A DNA stretch of 64,000 nucleotides from Paenibacillus tritici (GTDB lineage Bacteria; Bacillota; Bacilli; Paenibacillales; Paenibacillaceae): the NCBI RefSeq assembly GCF_013204885.1, contig NZ_JABMKX010000015.1, positions 79,478 to 143,477 of the forward strand. Reading direction: 5' to 3'. Positions 33,866 through 41,761 of this stretch are shown piece after piece; position 1 is the first letter of the stretch, and each line of letters starts with the position of its first letter. The translations under genes and the position numbers were made by a program. Below the pieces are notes generated by a model. The model was not told where the DNA came from, searched no databases, and saw only the letters and a program-made list of their open reading frames with translations.

Positions 33866-33886
33866 TTGTACAAACGTTTGCGCTAA
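33866..33886 (+). promoter_or_regulatory. LacI-type operator before pgmB
   Basis: TTGTACAAACGTTTGCGCTA contains the exact palindrome CAAACGTTTG and is the best-formed copy of the operator motif in this region. It lies 61 bases after the regulator stop and 60 bases before pgmB. Confidence 0.7.
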
Positions 33887-33946
33887 ATGCCGGATTGTTA
33901 TTCTGGGTGAGGATTTTGCCCGCCAATACATTCAAGGAGGTTCAAC

Positions 33947-34609
33947 ATGTCAGAAATCAAAGCCTGCCTGTTCGATCTGGACGGCGTACTCGTCGATACC
34001 GCGAGATATCACTATATTGCCTGGAGAGAACTCGCGGAAGAGCTCGGATTCGTCTTCACCGAGCAGGATAATGAACGGCTCAAAGGCGTCAGCCGGGCCG
34101 CGTCCCTGAATATCCTGCTGGAGATCGGCGGCATTGAGCTTGGAGAAGCCGAGAAAGCCCGGCTCGCCGAGCAGAAGAATAACCGCTATGTCGAATACAT
34201 CGCCAAAATGGACAGCTCAGAGATTCTGCCGGGTGCGCTCGGCTTCCTGAAGGAATGCCGGGAACAGGGCATCAAGGTCGCCCTCGGCTCCGCCAGCAAG
34301 AATGCGATGACCATTCTGAACAATACCGGCCTGACCCCGTATTTCGATGCCATCATCGACGGCACACACACCAGCGCAGCCAAGCCAGATCCCGAGGTCT
34401 TCCTGCTGGGTGCACAGGCAGTGGGCACCGCTCCTGAGCAGTGTGTAGTCTTCGAAGATGCCGCAGCCGGCATTCTTGCTGCTACCCGTGCCGGTATGCG
34501 CAGCGTCGGCATTGGTTCGCCCGAGACGCTGAGTGCCGCAACCCTCGTCATCCCTTCTTTGCAGCAGATTAGCGTTGCGGCGCTCCGGGAATCTTTTTCC
34601 GTTGTTTAA
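33947..34609 (+). CDS. pgmB: Beta-phosphoglucomutase
   Basis: A protein of 220 residues of the HAD superfamily with the nucleophile motif FDLDGVLVDTARYHYIAW, cap-domain LKGVSRAASLNILLEIGG, motif II LGSASKN and the acidic motif VVFEDAAAGILAA. These are the features of beta-phosphoglucomutase, which converts the beta-glucose 1-phosphate released by maltose phosphorylase to glucose 6-phosphate. It directly precedes the phosphorylase gene, separated by 296 bases that hold a hairpin repeat. Confidence 0.95.
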   Translation: MSEIKACLFDLDGVLVDTARYHYIAWRELAEELGFVFTEQDNERLKGVSRAASLNILLEIGGIELGEAEKARLAEQKNNRYVEYIAKMDSSEILPGALGFLKECREQGIKVALGSASKNAMTILNNTGLTPYFDAIIDGTHTSAAKPDPEVFLLGAQAVGTAPEQCVVFEDAAAGILAATRAGMRSVGIGSPETLSAATLVIPSLQQISVAALRESFSVV

Positions 34610-34683
34610 CGAATATTAACATCTGCTGTGTAATAGGAGTCCTTCTCTTCTGCCCTACTCTTTATAAAAGAACTATATGTGAA

Positions 34684-34836
34684 AAGCGAAAGATACGTGA
34701 TCAGCGGAGAAAGCGAAAGGAATGTGAAGAAGCGTCAGCGGTCGCCTTTGTCCCCGGATGCTTACCTTGCAGCTTCAATTCGGGCATCCGGGGACAACAG
34801 CGATCGTAACATCCTTTCGCATTCGCAGCGGCCTGC
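34684..34836. repeat. Long imperfect palindromic element between pgmB and malP
   Basis: Exact 14-base arms TTGTCCCCGGATGC (34748-34761) and GCATCCGGGGACAA (34784-34797) lie inside outer arms GCGAAAGGA (34713) and TCCTTTCGC (34812). The block GCCTTTGTC..CCGGAT..GGGGACAACAGCG recurs downstream of malP at 37321-37434, so the phosphorylase gene is bracketed by two related hairpins. Confidence 0.7.
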
Positions 34837-34905
34837 ACGTAGCATAACGCCCGAACTGATAGTTCATTTTATATCCTCATCCCCCACTTAAAAGGAGCCA
34901 AAACA

Positions 34906-37224
34906 ATGAAACAATACCTCAAAATTGATGAATGGTCCATCATCGAAGAATCCTTTGATCCGCAGACCCAGGAAATTTCCGAGAGCGTATTTAGCATCGG
35001 GAACGGTTATATGGGCGGCCGGGCCAACTTCGAGGAGCAATACAGCGGGCACAGCCTGCAAGGCAGCTACATGGCCGGGGTCTATTATCCTGACAAGACA
35101 CGGGTCGGCTGGTGGAAGAACGGGTACCCGGAGTATTTTGCCAAAGTCCTGAACAGCACCAATTGGATCGGCATTAATATTGAGCTGGACGGTACTCCGC
35201 TCGATCTGGCGAACTGCACGGTCAGTGAATTCCGCCGGGTGCTTAATATGAAGGAAGGCACACTCTCCCGCAGCTTCACAGCCACCACCGCTGAAGGCAA
35301 GGAAGTCAAGGTGGAGAGCATCCGCATCGTCAGCATGGTCCGTCATGAGATCGGGGCGGTCCGCTACTCGATCCAGCCGCTTAATTTCTCCGGTGAGATT
35401 ACCATGACTCCTTATCTGGATGGCGACATCAAGAACAAGGATGCCAACTACGACGAGAAATTCTGGAACGAAGTCGAGAAGAAAGCCGAACCGGCGGGCG
35501 GGCATCTGACCCTGAAGACCAAAAAACTTGATTTTCACGTAACCTCGGCCTATGAATACGATATTCTGCTGAACGGTGAGCCGGTTGCCGCAGAAGCGGA
35601 GGCTGTCGAGCAGGAGAAATATGTGGGCAGCAAAGTAACGGTTCCGGTAAAATCCGGCGATCAGGTGGTTATTTATAAGTATGCCGCGAACGTCACCTCC
35701 CGGAATTACGGGCTGGGACAGCTGGTGGACGCCGCCAAGACCGCCTTGCAGAGTGCGCGTGAAGCCGGATTTGTGGCGCTTTTGACTGAACAGGCCGGGG
35801 CTTGGGGCGACAAATGGAAGGAAAGCGACATTATTATCGAGGGCGATGTGTCGGCGCAGCAGGCGATCCGGTTCAATATTTTCCAGCTGAATCAGACGTA
35901 TACGGGCGAAGACGACCGTCTTAACATTGGACCGAAGGGCTTCACCGGGGAAAAATACGGCGGCAGCACCTACTGGGATACGGAAGCCTATTGTGTGCCG
36001 TTCTATCTCAGTACCGCCGACTCCGCGATTGCCCGCAATCTGCTGATCTACCGTTACAAGCATCTGGAGAAGGCCAAAGAGAACGCACGGAAGCTCGGTT
36101 ACTCCAAAGGCGCACTCTACCCGATGGTGACGATGAATGGTGAGGAGTGCCATAACGAGTGGGAGATTACGTTTGAGGAGATCCACCGTAACGGCGCGAT
36201 TGCTTACGCCATCTACAACTATGTGAACTATACCGGCGACAAGGCTTATCTCGGCCAATACGGGCTTGAGGTGCTGGTGGAGATCTCCCGCTTCTGGGAG
36301 GAACGCGTGCACTACGTACCGCATAAGGACAAATACGTAATGCTCGGCGTAACCGGTCCGAATGAATACGAGAACAACGTCAACAACAACTGGTACACGA
36401 ACCGGATTGCCGCCTGGACCATGGAATATACCCTGGAGGCGCTGGCGTATCTGCAAGAGAATGAGGGTACGAGATATGCTGAGCTGGCCGACAAGCTGGA
36501 GCTGCCGGAGAGCGAAACGGCGCAGTGGAACGAGATTATCGCCAAAATGTACTATCCCGCCGATGAAGAGCGCGGCATCTTCCTGCAACAGGACGGCTTC
36601 CTCGACAAGGAGATTATCCAGGTGAAGGATGTCCTGCCGGAGAACCTGCCGCTGAACCAGAAATGGTCCTGGGACCGCATCCTGCGCTCCTGCTTCATTA
36701 AGCAGGCCGATGTGCTTCAGGGACTCTACTTCCTGGGCGACCGTTATGATCTGGAGACCAAGAAGCGCAACTTCGACTTCTACGAGCCGATTACCGTGCA
36801 TGAGTCCTCCCTCTCCCCTTGCATCCATGCGATTCTGGCTTGTGAGCTGGGTTACAAAGAGAAGGCCTATGAGATGTATCTGCGTACTTCGCGGCTGGAT
36901 CTCGACAATTACAATAATGATACGGAGGACGGCTGCCATACGACCAGCATGGCGGGTACGTGGATGTCGGTCGTACATGGCTTCGGCGGACTTCGTGTGC
37001 TGAAGGACCGGCTGGCCCTAAGCCCGTCCAACCCCGGCCACTGGACCTCTTATTCGTTCAAAATCATGTTCCGCGGCTCCCGCCTAAAAGTTACAGTTAC
37101 CGATGTACAGGTTACGGTCAGTAATGAAACCGATGTTCCGGCATCCATCACGATTCATGGCAAGGAGTACACGGTGAACGGACTGAGCAGTGTAACTGCT
37201 GACAGCTCCCCGGTAACGGTGTAG
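34906..37224 (+). CDS. malP: Maltose phosphorylase (GH65)
   Basis: A protein of 772 residues, the usual GH65 length. It has an N-terminal beta-sandwich (FDPQTQEISESVFSIGNGYM), a helical linker and an (alpha/alpha)6 barrel with FKGSTYWDTEAYC-like block (YGGSTYWDTEAYCVPFYL), EITFEEIHRNGAIAYAI and the catalytic-acid region GPNEYENNVNNNWYTN. It splits maltose with phosphate into glucose and beta-glucose 1-phosphate, the substrate of PgmB next door. Trehalose or kojibiose phosphorylase is less likely given the maltose gene context. Ribosome site AAAGGAG precedes ATG. A terminator follows. Confidence 0.94.
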   Translation: MKQYLKIDEWSIIEESFDPQTQEISESVFSIGNGYMGGRANFEEQYSGHSLQGSYMAGVYYPDKTRVGWWKNGYPEYFAKVLNSTNWIGINIELDGTPLDLANCTVSEFRRVLNMKEGTLSRSFTATTAEGKEVKVESIRIVSMVRHEIGAVRYSIQPLNFSGEITMTPYLDGDIKNKDANYDEKFWNEVEKKAEPAGGHLTLKTKKLDFHVTSAYEYDILLNGEPVAAEAEAVEQEKYVGSKVTVPVKSGDQVVIYKYAANVTSRNYGLGQLVDAAKTALQSAREAGFVALLTEQAGAWGDKWKESDIIIEGDVSAQQAIRFNIFQLNQTYTGEDDRLNIGPKGFTGEKYGGSTYWDTEAYCVPFYLSTADSAIARNLLIYRYKHLEKAKENARKLGYSKGALYPMVTMNGEECHNEWEITFEEIHRNGAIAYAIYNYVNYTGDKAYLGQYGLEVLVEISRFWEERVHYVPHKDKYVMLGVTGPNEYENNVNNNWYTNRIAAWTMEYTLEALAYLQENEGTRYAELADKLELPESETAQWNEIIAKMYYPADEERGIFLQQDGFLDKEIIQVKDVLPENLPLNQKWSWDRILRSCFIKQADVLQGLYFLGDRYDLETKKRNFDFYEPITVHESSLSPCIHAILACELGYKEKAYEMYLRTSRLDLDNYNNDTEDGCHTTSMAGTWMSVVHGFGGLRVLKDRLALSPSNPGHWTSYSFKIMFRGSRLKVTVTDVQVTVSNETDVPASITIHGKEYTVNGLSSVTADSSPVTV

Positions 37225-37238
37225 TCTCTGTCTCCCCT

Positions 37239-37274
37239 GCCCCGGAGGTATTAAGCTTCTTCGGGGCTTTTTTT
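37239..37274 (+). terminator. Terminator after malP
   Basis: GCCCCG-GAG pairs with CTTCTTCGGGGC and is followed by seven T. A strong intrinsic terminator 15 bases after the malP stop. Confidence 0.9.
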
Positions 37275-37320
37275 ATAAGTTGAACTTGTGAGGACAATTA
37301 AAAGATGAAAGTAACGGAGG

Positions 37321-37434
37321 GGATTTTCGGAACTGTAGGAGCGGTAGCGCCCGCCTTTGTCACCGGATTTCTACCGCGATCAGCGGTTTAATCAGGAAAT
37401 CTGGGGACAACAGCGGCCGGAAGTCCGAAAATCA
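37321..37434. repeat. Long imperfect palindromic element between malP and malL
   Basis: Inner arms TTGTCACCGGATTTC (37357) and GAAATCTGGGGACAA (37396) pair with two mismatches. Outer arms GATTTTCGG (37322) and CCGAAAATC (37425) are exact. It shares GCCTTTGTC and GGGGACAACAGCG with the element at 34684-34836 and is a diverged member of the same family. Confidence 0.7.
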
Positions 37435-37511
37435 CCGCAGTAACGGCCAACATCAACATTGGAGTATCTCTAGGTCAAATTCTAAATAAACTCTCAAAGG
37501 AGCCCACCCAA

Positions 37512-39197
37512 ATGAAACGAGCCTTTTGGAAAGAAGCCGTAGTCTATCAGATCTACCCCCGCAGCTTCCAGGACAGCAACGGAGACGGAATCGGAGACCT
37601 GCAGGGGATCATCTCCCGGCTGGATTATCTCCAGAAGCTGGGCGTCGATGTCGTCTGGCTGTCGCCCGTCTACAAATCTCCGAACGATGACAACGGTTAT
37701 GACATCAGCGACTACGAGGATATTATGGATGAGTTCGGTACACTGCGGGACTGGGAGGAGCTGCTGGACGGGCTGCATGTCCGCGGCATCAAGCTGATGA
37801 TGGACCTGGTCATCAACCATTCCTCGGATGAGCATGCCTGGTTCGCTGAATCCCGATCCTCCAAGGATAATCCTTACCGCGATTATTATATCTGGCGTCC
37901 CGGCGGACCGGACGGCGCGCTGCCGAACAACTGGAGCTCCATCTTCAGCGGACCGGCCTGGGAGCTGGATGAAGCCACAGGCGAATATTACCTCCACCTG
38001 TTCTCGCGTAAGCAGCCGGACCTGAACTGGGAGAATCCGCGGCTGCGTGAAGCTCTGTATAAGATGATTGCCTTTTGGCTGGATAAAGGTGTGGACGGGC
38101 TGCGGATGGATGTCATTAACATGATCTCCAAGGTGGACGGCCTGCCTTCTGTTCAGCATGAGGAGCTGGCTCCGGGAGAGCTGGCGGGCGGCGGGGAATT
38201 CTATATGAATGGGCCGAGAGTCCACGAGTATCTCCAGGAAATGAACCGGGAAGTCCTCTCCAAATATGATGTAATGACCGTCGGCGAGACGCCGGGGGCA
38301 AGTGTGGAAGACGCCATTCTCTATACGGACGAAGACCGGCAGGAGCTGCAGATGGTGTTCCAGTTCGAGCATATGGATGTCGATTCCGGCCCGGGCGGCA
38401 AGTGGAATGTGGTTCCGTGGACGCTGAAGGGTCTGCGCGATATTTTGCATAAATGGCAGGTCGGTCTGGCAGACAAAGGCTGGAACAGCCTCTATCTTAA
38501 CAATCACGATCAGCCGCGGATGGTATCCCGGTTCGGGGATGACGGCAAATACCGCGTGATTTCGGCCAAAATGCTCGCTACCCTCCTGCACACGCTTAAG
38601 GGTACGCCTTACATCTATCAGGGTGAGGAAATCGGCATGACCAACGTGAAATTCCCTGTGCTGGAAGACTACAAGGACATCGAGATCCTCAATATGTACC
38701 GGGAAAAGGTGACCGAAGGCGGCGCAGATCATGATACCATTCTACAGGCGATTCATACCAAAGGCCGCGATAACGCCCGCACCCCGATGCAGTGGAATGC
38801 TGCGGCGAACGCCGGCTTCACCGACGGAACGCCATGGCTGAAGCTCAATCCGCGCTACACGGAGATCAATGTGGAACAGGCGCTGGCCGATCCGGACTCG
38901 GTATTTTACTATTATCAGCAGTTAATTCGGCTACGCAAGCAGCATCTCATCATGGTCTATGGCGAGTATGAGCTGCTGCTGCCGGAACACGAATATATCT
39001 ATGCCTATACCCGCACCCTGGAAGGTGAGAAGTGGCTGATTCTGCTGAACTTCTGCGATACTCCCCAGACCGTTGATCTGCCAGACGAGCTGAATGCGGT
39101 CACCGGAACGATCATCGGCAATTACCCGGAGGAGCAGGCCGTCATGGACCGCAGTACGCTGCGTCCGTATGAGGCAAGAGTCTGCCGGTTAGGATAA
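37512..39197 (+). CDS. malL: Oligo-1,6-glucosidase / alpha-glucosidase (GH13_31)
   Basis: A protein of 561 residues with the GH13 blocks VVYQIYPRSFQDSNGDGIGD, MDLVINHSSDEHAWF, GLRMDVINMISK (nucleophile Asp), MTVGETPGASVED (acid Glu) and LNNHDQPR. The MDVIN signature points to 1,6-glucosidase specificity, although many relatives also cleave maltose or sucrose. It is cytoplasmic (no signal peptide). It completes the maltodextrin pathway by removing isomaltose-type branches. Trehalose-6-phosphate hydrolase is a weaker alternative. No obvious terminator follows. Confidence 0.93.
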   Translation: MKRAFWKEAVVYQIYPRSFQDSNGDGIGDLQGIISRLDYLQKLGVDVVWLSPVYKSPNDDNGYDISDYEDIMDEFGTLRDWEELLDGLHVRGIKLMMDLVINHSSDEHAWFAESRSSKDNPYRDYYIWRPGGPDGALPNNWSSIFSGPAWELDEATGEYYLHLFSRKQPDLNWENPRLREALYKMIAFWLDKGVDGLRMDVINMISKVDGLPSVQHEELAPGELAGGGEFYMNGPRVHEYLQEMNREVLSKYDVMTVGETPGASVEDAILYTDEDRQELQMVFQFEHMDVDSGPGGKWNVVPWTLKGLRDILHKWQVGLADKGWNSLYLNNHDQPRMVSRFGDDGKYRVISAKMLATLLHTLKGTPYIYQGEEIGMTNVKFPVLEDYKDIEILNMYREKVTEGGADHDTILQAIHTKGRDNARTPMQWNAAANAGFTDGTPWLKLNPRYTEINVEQALADPDSVFYYYQQLIRLRKQHLIMVYGEYELLLPEHEYIYAYTRTLEGEKWLILLNFCDTPQTVDLPDELNAVTGTIIGNYPEEQAVMDRSTLRPYEARVCRLG

Positions 39198-39343
39198 CTT
39201 GTTGCCGGAAGCTGACAAATCCCTTGAAACATGACATCATAGGATCATAGACTGTAGGCTGACCCCTGTCATCAATGAGCACAGAATAACAGGACCGGCC
39301 ATGCGGCAGCATGATAGTATGAATCTAAAGGGAGATGGGATAC

Positions 39344-40204
39344 TTGGAATGGCTGATCCGTATGAAGAATGCTCTGGATTACATGGAGAGCAAAATGACC
39401 GAACCGCTCCGCATCGAAGAGATTGCTGCGGTGGCTTATGTCTCTCCTTTTCACTTCCAGCGCATGTTCAGCATGTTGACCGGTGTAACGGTAGCTGACT
39501 ATATCCGCAAACGCAGATTGACACTGGCTGCTCAAGAGCTGGCGGTGTCCAAGCTCCGGGTGCTGGATGTGGCGCTGAAATACGGATATGACTCCCCGGA
39601 GTCCTTCGCCAAAGCGTTCCGCAAGGCCCATGGGATTACACCCTCCGCCGCGCGCGAATCTGGCGTACAGCTCAAAGCCTTCCCCCGCCTCTCTTTCCAA
39701 CTGTCATTGAAGGGAGATCAGGAAATGGATTACAAAATCGTGAATAAAGAGGCTTTTACCGTGATCGGCAAATCAATGGAGGTTACCACCAAGGACGGGG
39801 AGAACTTCCGCAGAATCCCGCAGTTCTGGGATGAATGCAACGCAGACGGCACTTCGGATAAGGTGATTGAGTTCGGCTTACGCGAAGAATGGCTCGGCAT
39901 CTGTATGGATATGAATATGGAGAAGGAAATGCTGTCTTATTGGATCGGAGTTGAAGCAGACGCATCCACTGATCCGCAGGGGTATGAGACTACAGTGGTT
40001 CCGGCGGCAAGCTGGGCTGTGTTCAAGTCCGAAGGCGCATTGCCACATGCCATTCAGAATGTCTGGCAGCGTATCTTCCAGGAATGGTTCCCGGGAACGG
40101 GCTACGAGCACACGGGCGGCCCGGAATTCGAGCTGTATCCTCCCGGCGACACCTCAGCAGAGGATTACGTCTGCGAAGTATGGATTCCAGTAATGAAGAA
40201 ATAG
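39344..40204 (+). CDS. AraC family regulator with GyrI-like effector domain
   Basis: A protein of 286 residues. The first 105 residues are the AraC DNA-binding domain (MTEPLRIEEIAAVAYVSPFHFQRMFSML, and VLDVALKYGYDSPESFAKAFRKAHG). The rest is a GyrI/Rob-like small-molecule-binding domain (EAFTVIGKSMEVTTKDGE, FELYPPGDTSAEDYVCEVWIPV). TTG 39344 is the likely start because GGGAG lies 9 bases upstream and family members begin EWLIRMKNALDYME; ATG 39335 touches the ribosome site. Relatives regulate multidrug or stress genes. Target here unknown. Confidence 0.9.
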   Translation: MEWLIRMKNALDYMESKMTEPLRIEEIAAVAYVSPFHFQRMFSMLTGVTVADYIRKRRLTLAAQELAVSKLRVLDVALKYGYDSPESFAKAFRKAHGITPSAARESGVQLKAFPRLSFQLSLKGDQEMDYKIVNKEAFTVIGKSMEVTTKDGENFRRIPQFWDECNADGTSDKVIEFGLREEWLGICMDMNMEKEMLSYWIGVEADASTDPQGYETTVVPAASWAVFKSEGALPHAIQNVWQRIFQEWFPGTGYEHTGGPEFELYPPGDTSAEDYVCEVWIPVMKK

Positions 40205-40241
40205 AGAATGCATTTCTCCGCTATACCGGAATATACCTGCG

Positions 40242-40281
40242 AAAAGCTTCACTGTCCCTGCAAGGACGGCGAAGCTTTTTG
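40242..40281 (+). terminator. Terminator after the AraC/GyrI gene
   Basis: AAAAGCTTC and GAAGCTTTTT form the outer stem, GTCC/GGAC the inner stem, with a T-run at the end. Confidence 0.85.
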
Positions 40282-40356
40282 CCTATGCACAGACAGCCCT
40301 GAGGCGGATGAAGAAGCGGCATAACCCGCCAGCCTCACAAGCTAGCATTTTTTATT

Positions 40357-40384
40357 TTGAGATTCCAGACAGGCTTGGTATAAT
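40357..40384 (+). promoter_or_regulatory. Promoter of the DegV gene
   Basis: TTGAGA (40357-40362) and TATAAT (40379-40384) with a 16-base spacer, 61 bases before the start codon. Confidence 0.65.
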
Positions 40385-40445
40385 AAACAGATTATAGGGT
40401 CTTAATATAGTGTATTGTCATCCGAGATCGGTGAAGGAGATATTC

Positions 40446-41291
40446 ATGTCTATTGTAAAAATCTTTTCAGACAGCACTTCCGATTTGCCGCAAGGCTGGA
40501 AGGACACGTATGATATCGGCATTGTCCCGTTATATGTTGTATTTGAGGACGGCACATTCAAGGATGGTGTAGAGATTACACCGGAAGAGGTATACCACCG
40601 TGTCGCAGCGGACGGTGCCCTGCCCAAGACGGCTGCCCCTTCCCCGGCGGACTTCATTGCTGCCTTTCAGCCCGTCATTAGCGGCGGCGGAGATATCGTC
40701 TACATCAGTCTGTCTTCATCTTTATCCTCTACATACCAGAATGCCCTGCTGGCTGCGGGAGAATTCCCTGAAGGCCGGGTACATGTTGTTGATTCCCAGA
40801 CGTTATGCGGCGGGATCGCGCTGCTGGTGATGAAGGCCGTCCGTGCCGCTGCCAAAGGCCATACCGCTGCCGACATTGCAGCCATGGTCGAGCAATCCCG
40901 TGCCCGGGTGGAATCAGAGTTTGTCGTCGATACGCTGGATTATTTATATATGGGCGGCCGCTGCTCGGGGATGCAGAACTTCATCGGCAGCCTGCTGAAG
41001 ATCCGTCCTGTCCTAAGACTGATTGACGGGGCTATTGTACCCGTTGCCAGAGTACGCGGCAAGAAGGAAAAAGCCGTGGAGCAGATGCTCCGGCACGCGC
41101 TTGCGAATGCGGACCATATGGACAAGGAGCTGTTGATTGTCGCTCATACCCTTGCCGAAGAGGACGCCAAGTTTCTGGAGACGGCGCTGCGAGAGCAGAC
41201 CCGCGTCCAGGAGATCGCTGTCATTCACGCCGGCTGTGTCATCGGCAGCCACTGCGGACCGGCTACCGTAGGTCTCATGTATATGCACTAG
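40446..41291 (+). CDS. DegV family fatty acid-binding protein
   Basis: A protein of 281 residues from ATG 40446 behind GAAGGAGAT. It has the DegV hallmarks: IFSDSTSDLPQGW at the N-terminus, PLYVVFEDGTFKDGVEITPEEVY, TAAPSPADF, YISLSSSLSSTYQNA, VDSQTLCGG, and DTLDYLYMGGRCS. DegV/FakB proteins bind a fatty acid in a deep pocket and, in FakB, present it to the kinase FakA for phosphorylation. No FakA gene is nearby. Which fatty acid is bound cannot be told. Confidence 0.93.
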   Translation: MSIVKIFSDSTSDLPQGWKDTYDIGIVPLYVVFEDGTFKDGVEITPEEVYHRVAADGALPKTAAPSPADFIAAFQPVISGGGDIVYISLSSSLSSTYQNALLAAGEFPEGRVHVVDSQTLCGGIALLVMKAVRAAAKGHTAADIAAMVEQSRARVESEFVVDTLDYLYMGGRCSGMQNFIGSLLKIRPVLRLIDGAIVPVARVRGKKEKAVEQMLRHALANADHMDKELLIVAHTLAEEDAKFLETALREQTRVQEIAVIHAGCVIGSHCGPATVGLMYMH

Positions 41292-41349
41292 GATCGGTGC
41301 AATACGAAGGAATAGCATCAAGCAGCTGTGGAATAGCTTAGCTTCACAG

Positions 41350-41392
41350 AAAGAAACAGCAAGTCTCCTGCGGGAGACCTGCTGTTTCTTTA
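41350..41392 (+). terminator. Terminator after the DegV gene
   Basis: AAAGAAACAGC and GCTGTTTCTTT outer arms with GTCTCC/GGGAGAC inside. Flanking A and T runs allow bidirectional use. Confidence 0.88.
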
Positions 41393-41477
41393 TTTTGGCC
41401 GGATCAAGCTTGGGAAGAGGTTTGGCAAAAACTTTCGTTTCCGCAAGCTGTTTAATTTGTACTCGACCTCTGTTCCT

Positions 41478-41692
41478 GCATGAAACAAGCAAATGGAAAA
41501 ACGTATCTTGATTCAGCGTTTTTCGAGGATGATATGGAATCAAGTGGAAAAAAGGCACCTAATACTGTGGGTTTCTCTTCCCGGGGTGAATTGTGCTTTT
41601 TTAAGTGCTGTTTTTCCAACTACTTCATCTGTAAAAGCCAGCAGTTCATTAGCAAGTGGAGAAAATCCACCTGTTCCAGCTCCCCGTTCCGT
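41478..41692. repeat. Intergenic stem-loop repeat element, copy 2
   Basis: Related over about 200 bases to 23030-23228. Shared words include TTTAAGTGCTGTTT and TTAGCAAGTGGAGAAAATCC. The inverted repeat is less perfect here (AGTGGAAAAA and TTTTTCCAACT). No protein is encoded. Only two copies lie in this window, 18 kb apart. Confidence 0.65.
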
Positions 41693-41761
41693 TCCATGTG
41701 GATGCTGCCTGCACAAACAACCCGCTCCCCAACTTAGCTGAGGGGAACGGGTGGTTCGGGT

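Noticed and set aside
34888..36978. Open frame of 696 codons antisense to maltose phosphorylase
   Set aside because: Its length follows from codon bias of the real gene; the GH65 protein on the plus strand is unmistakable.
37494..38732. Open frame of 412 codons antisense to malL
   Set aside because: Shadow of the GH13 gene, with no ribosome site and no protein motif.
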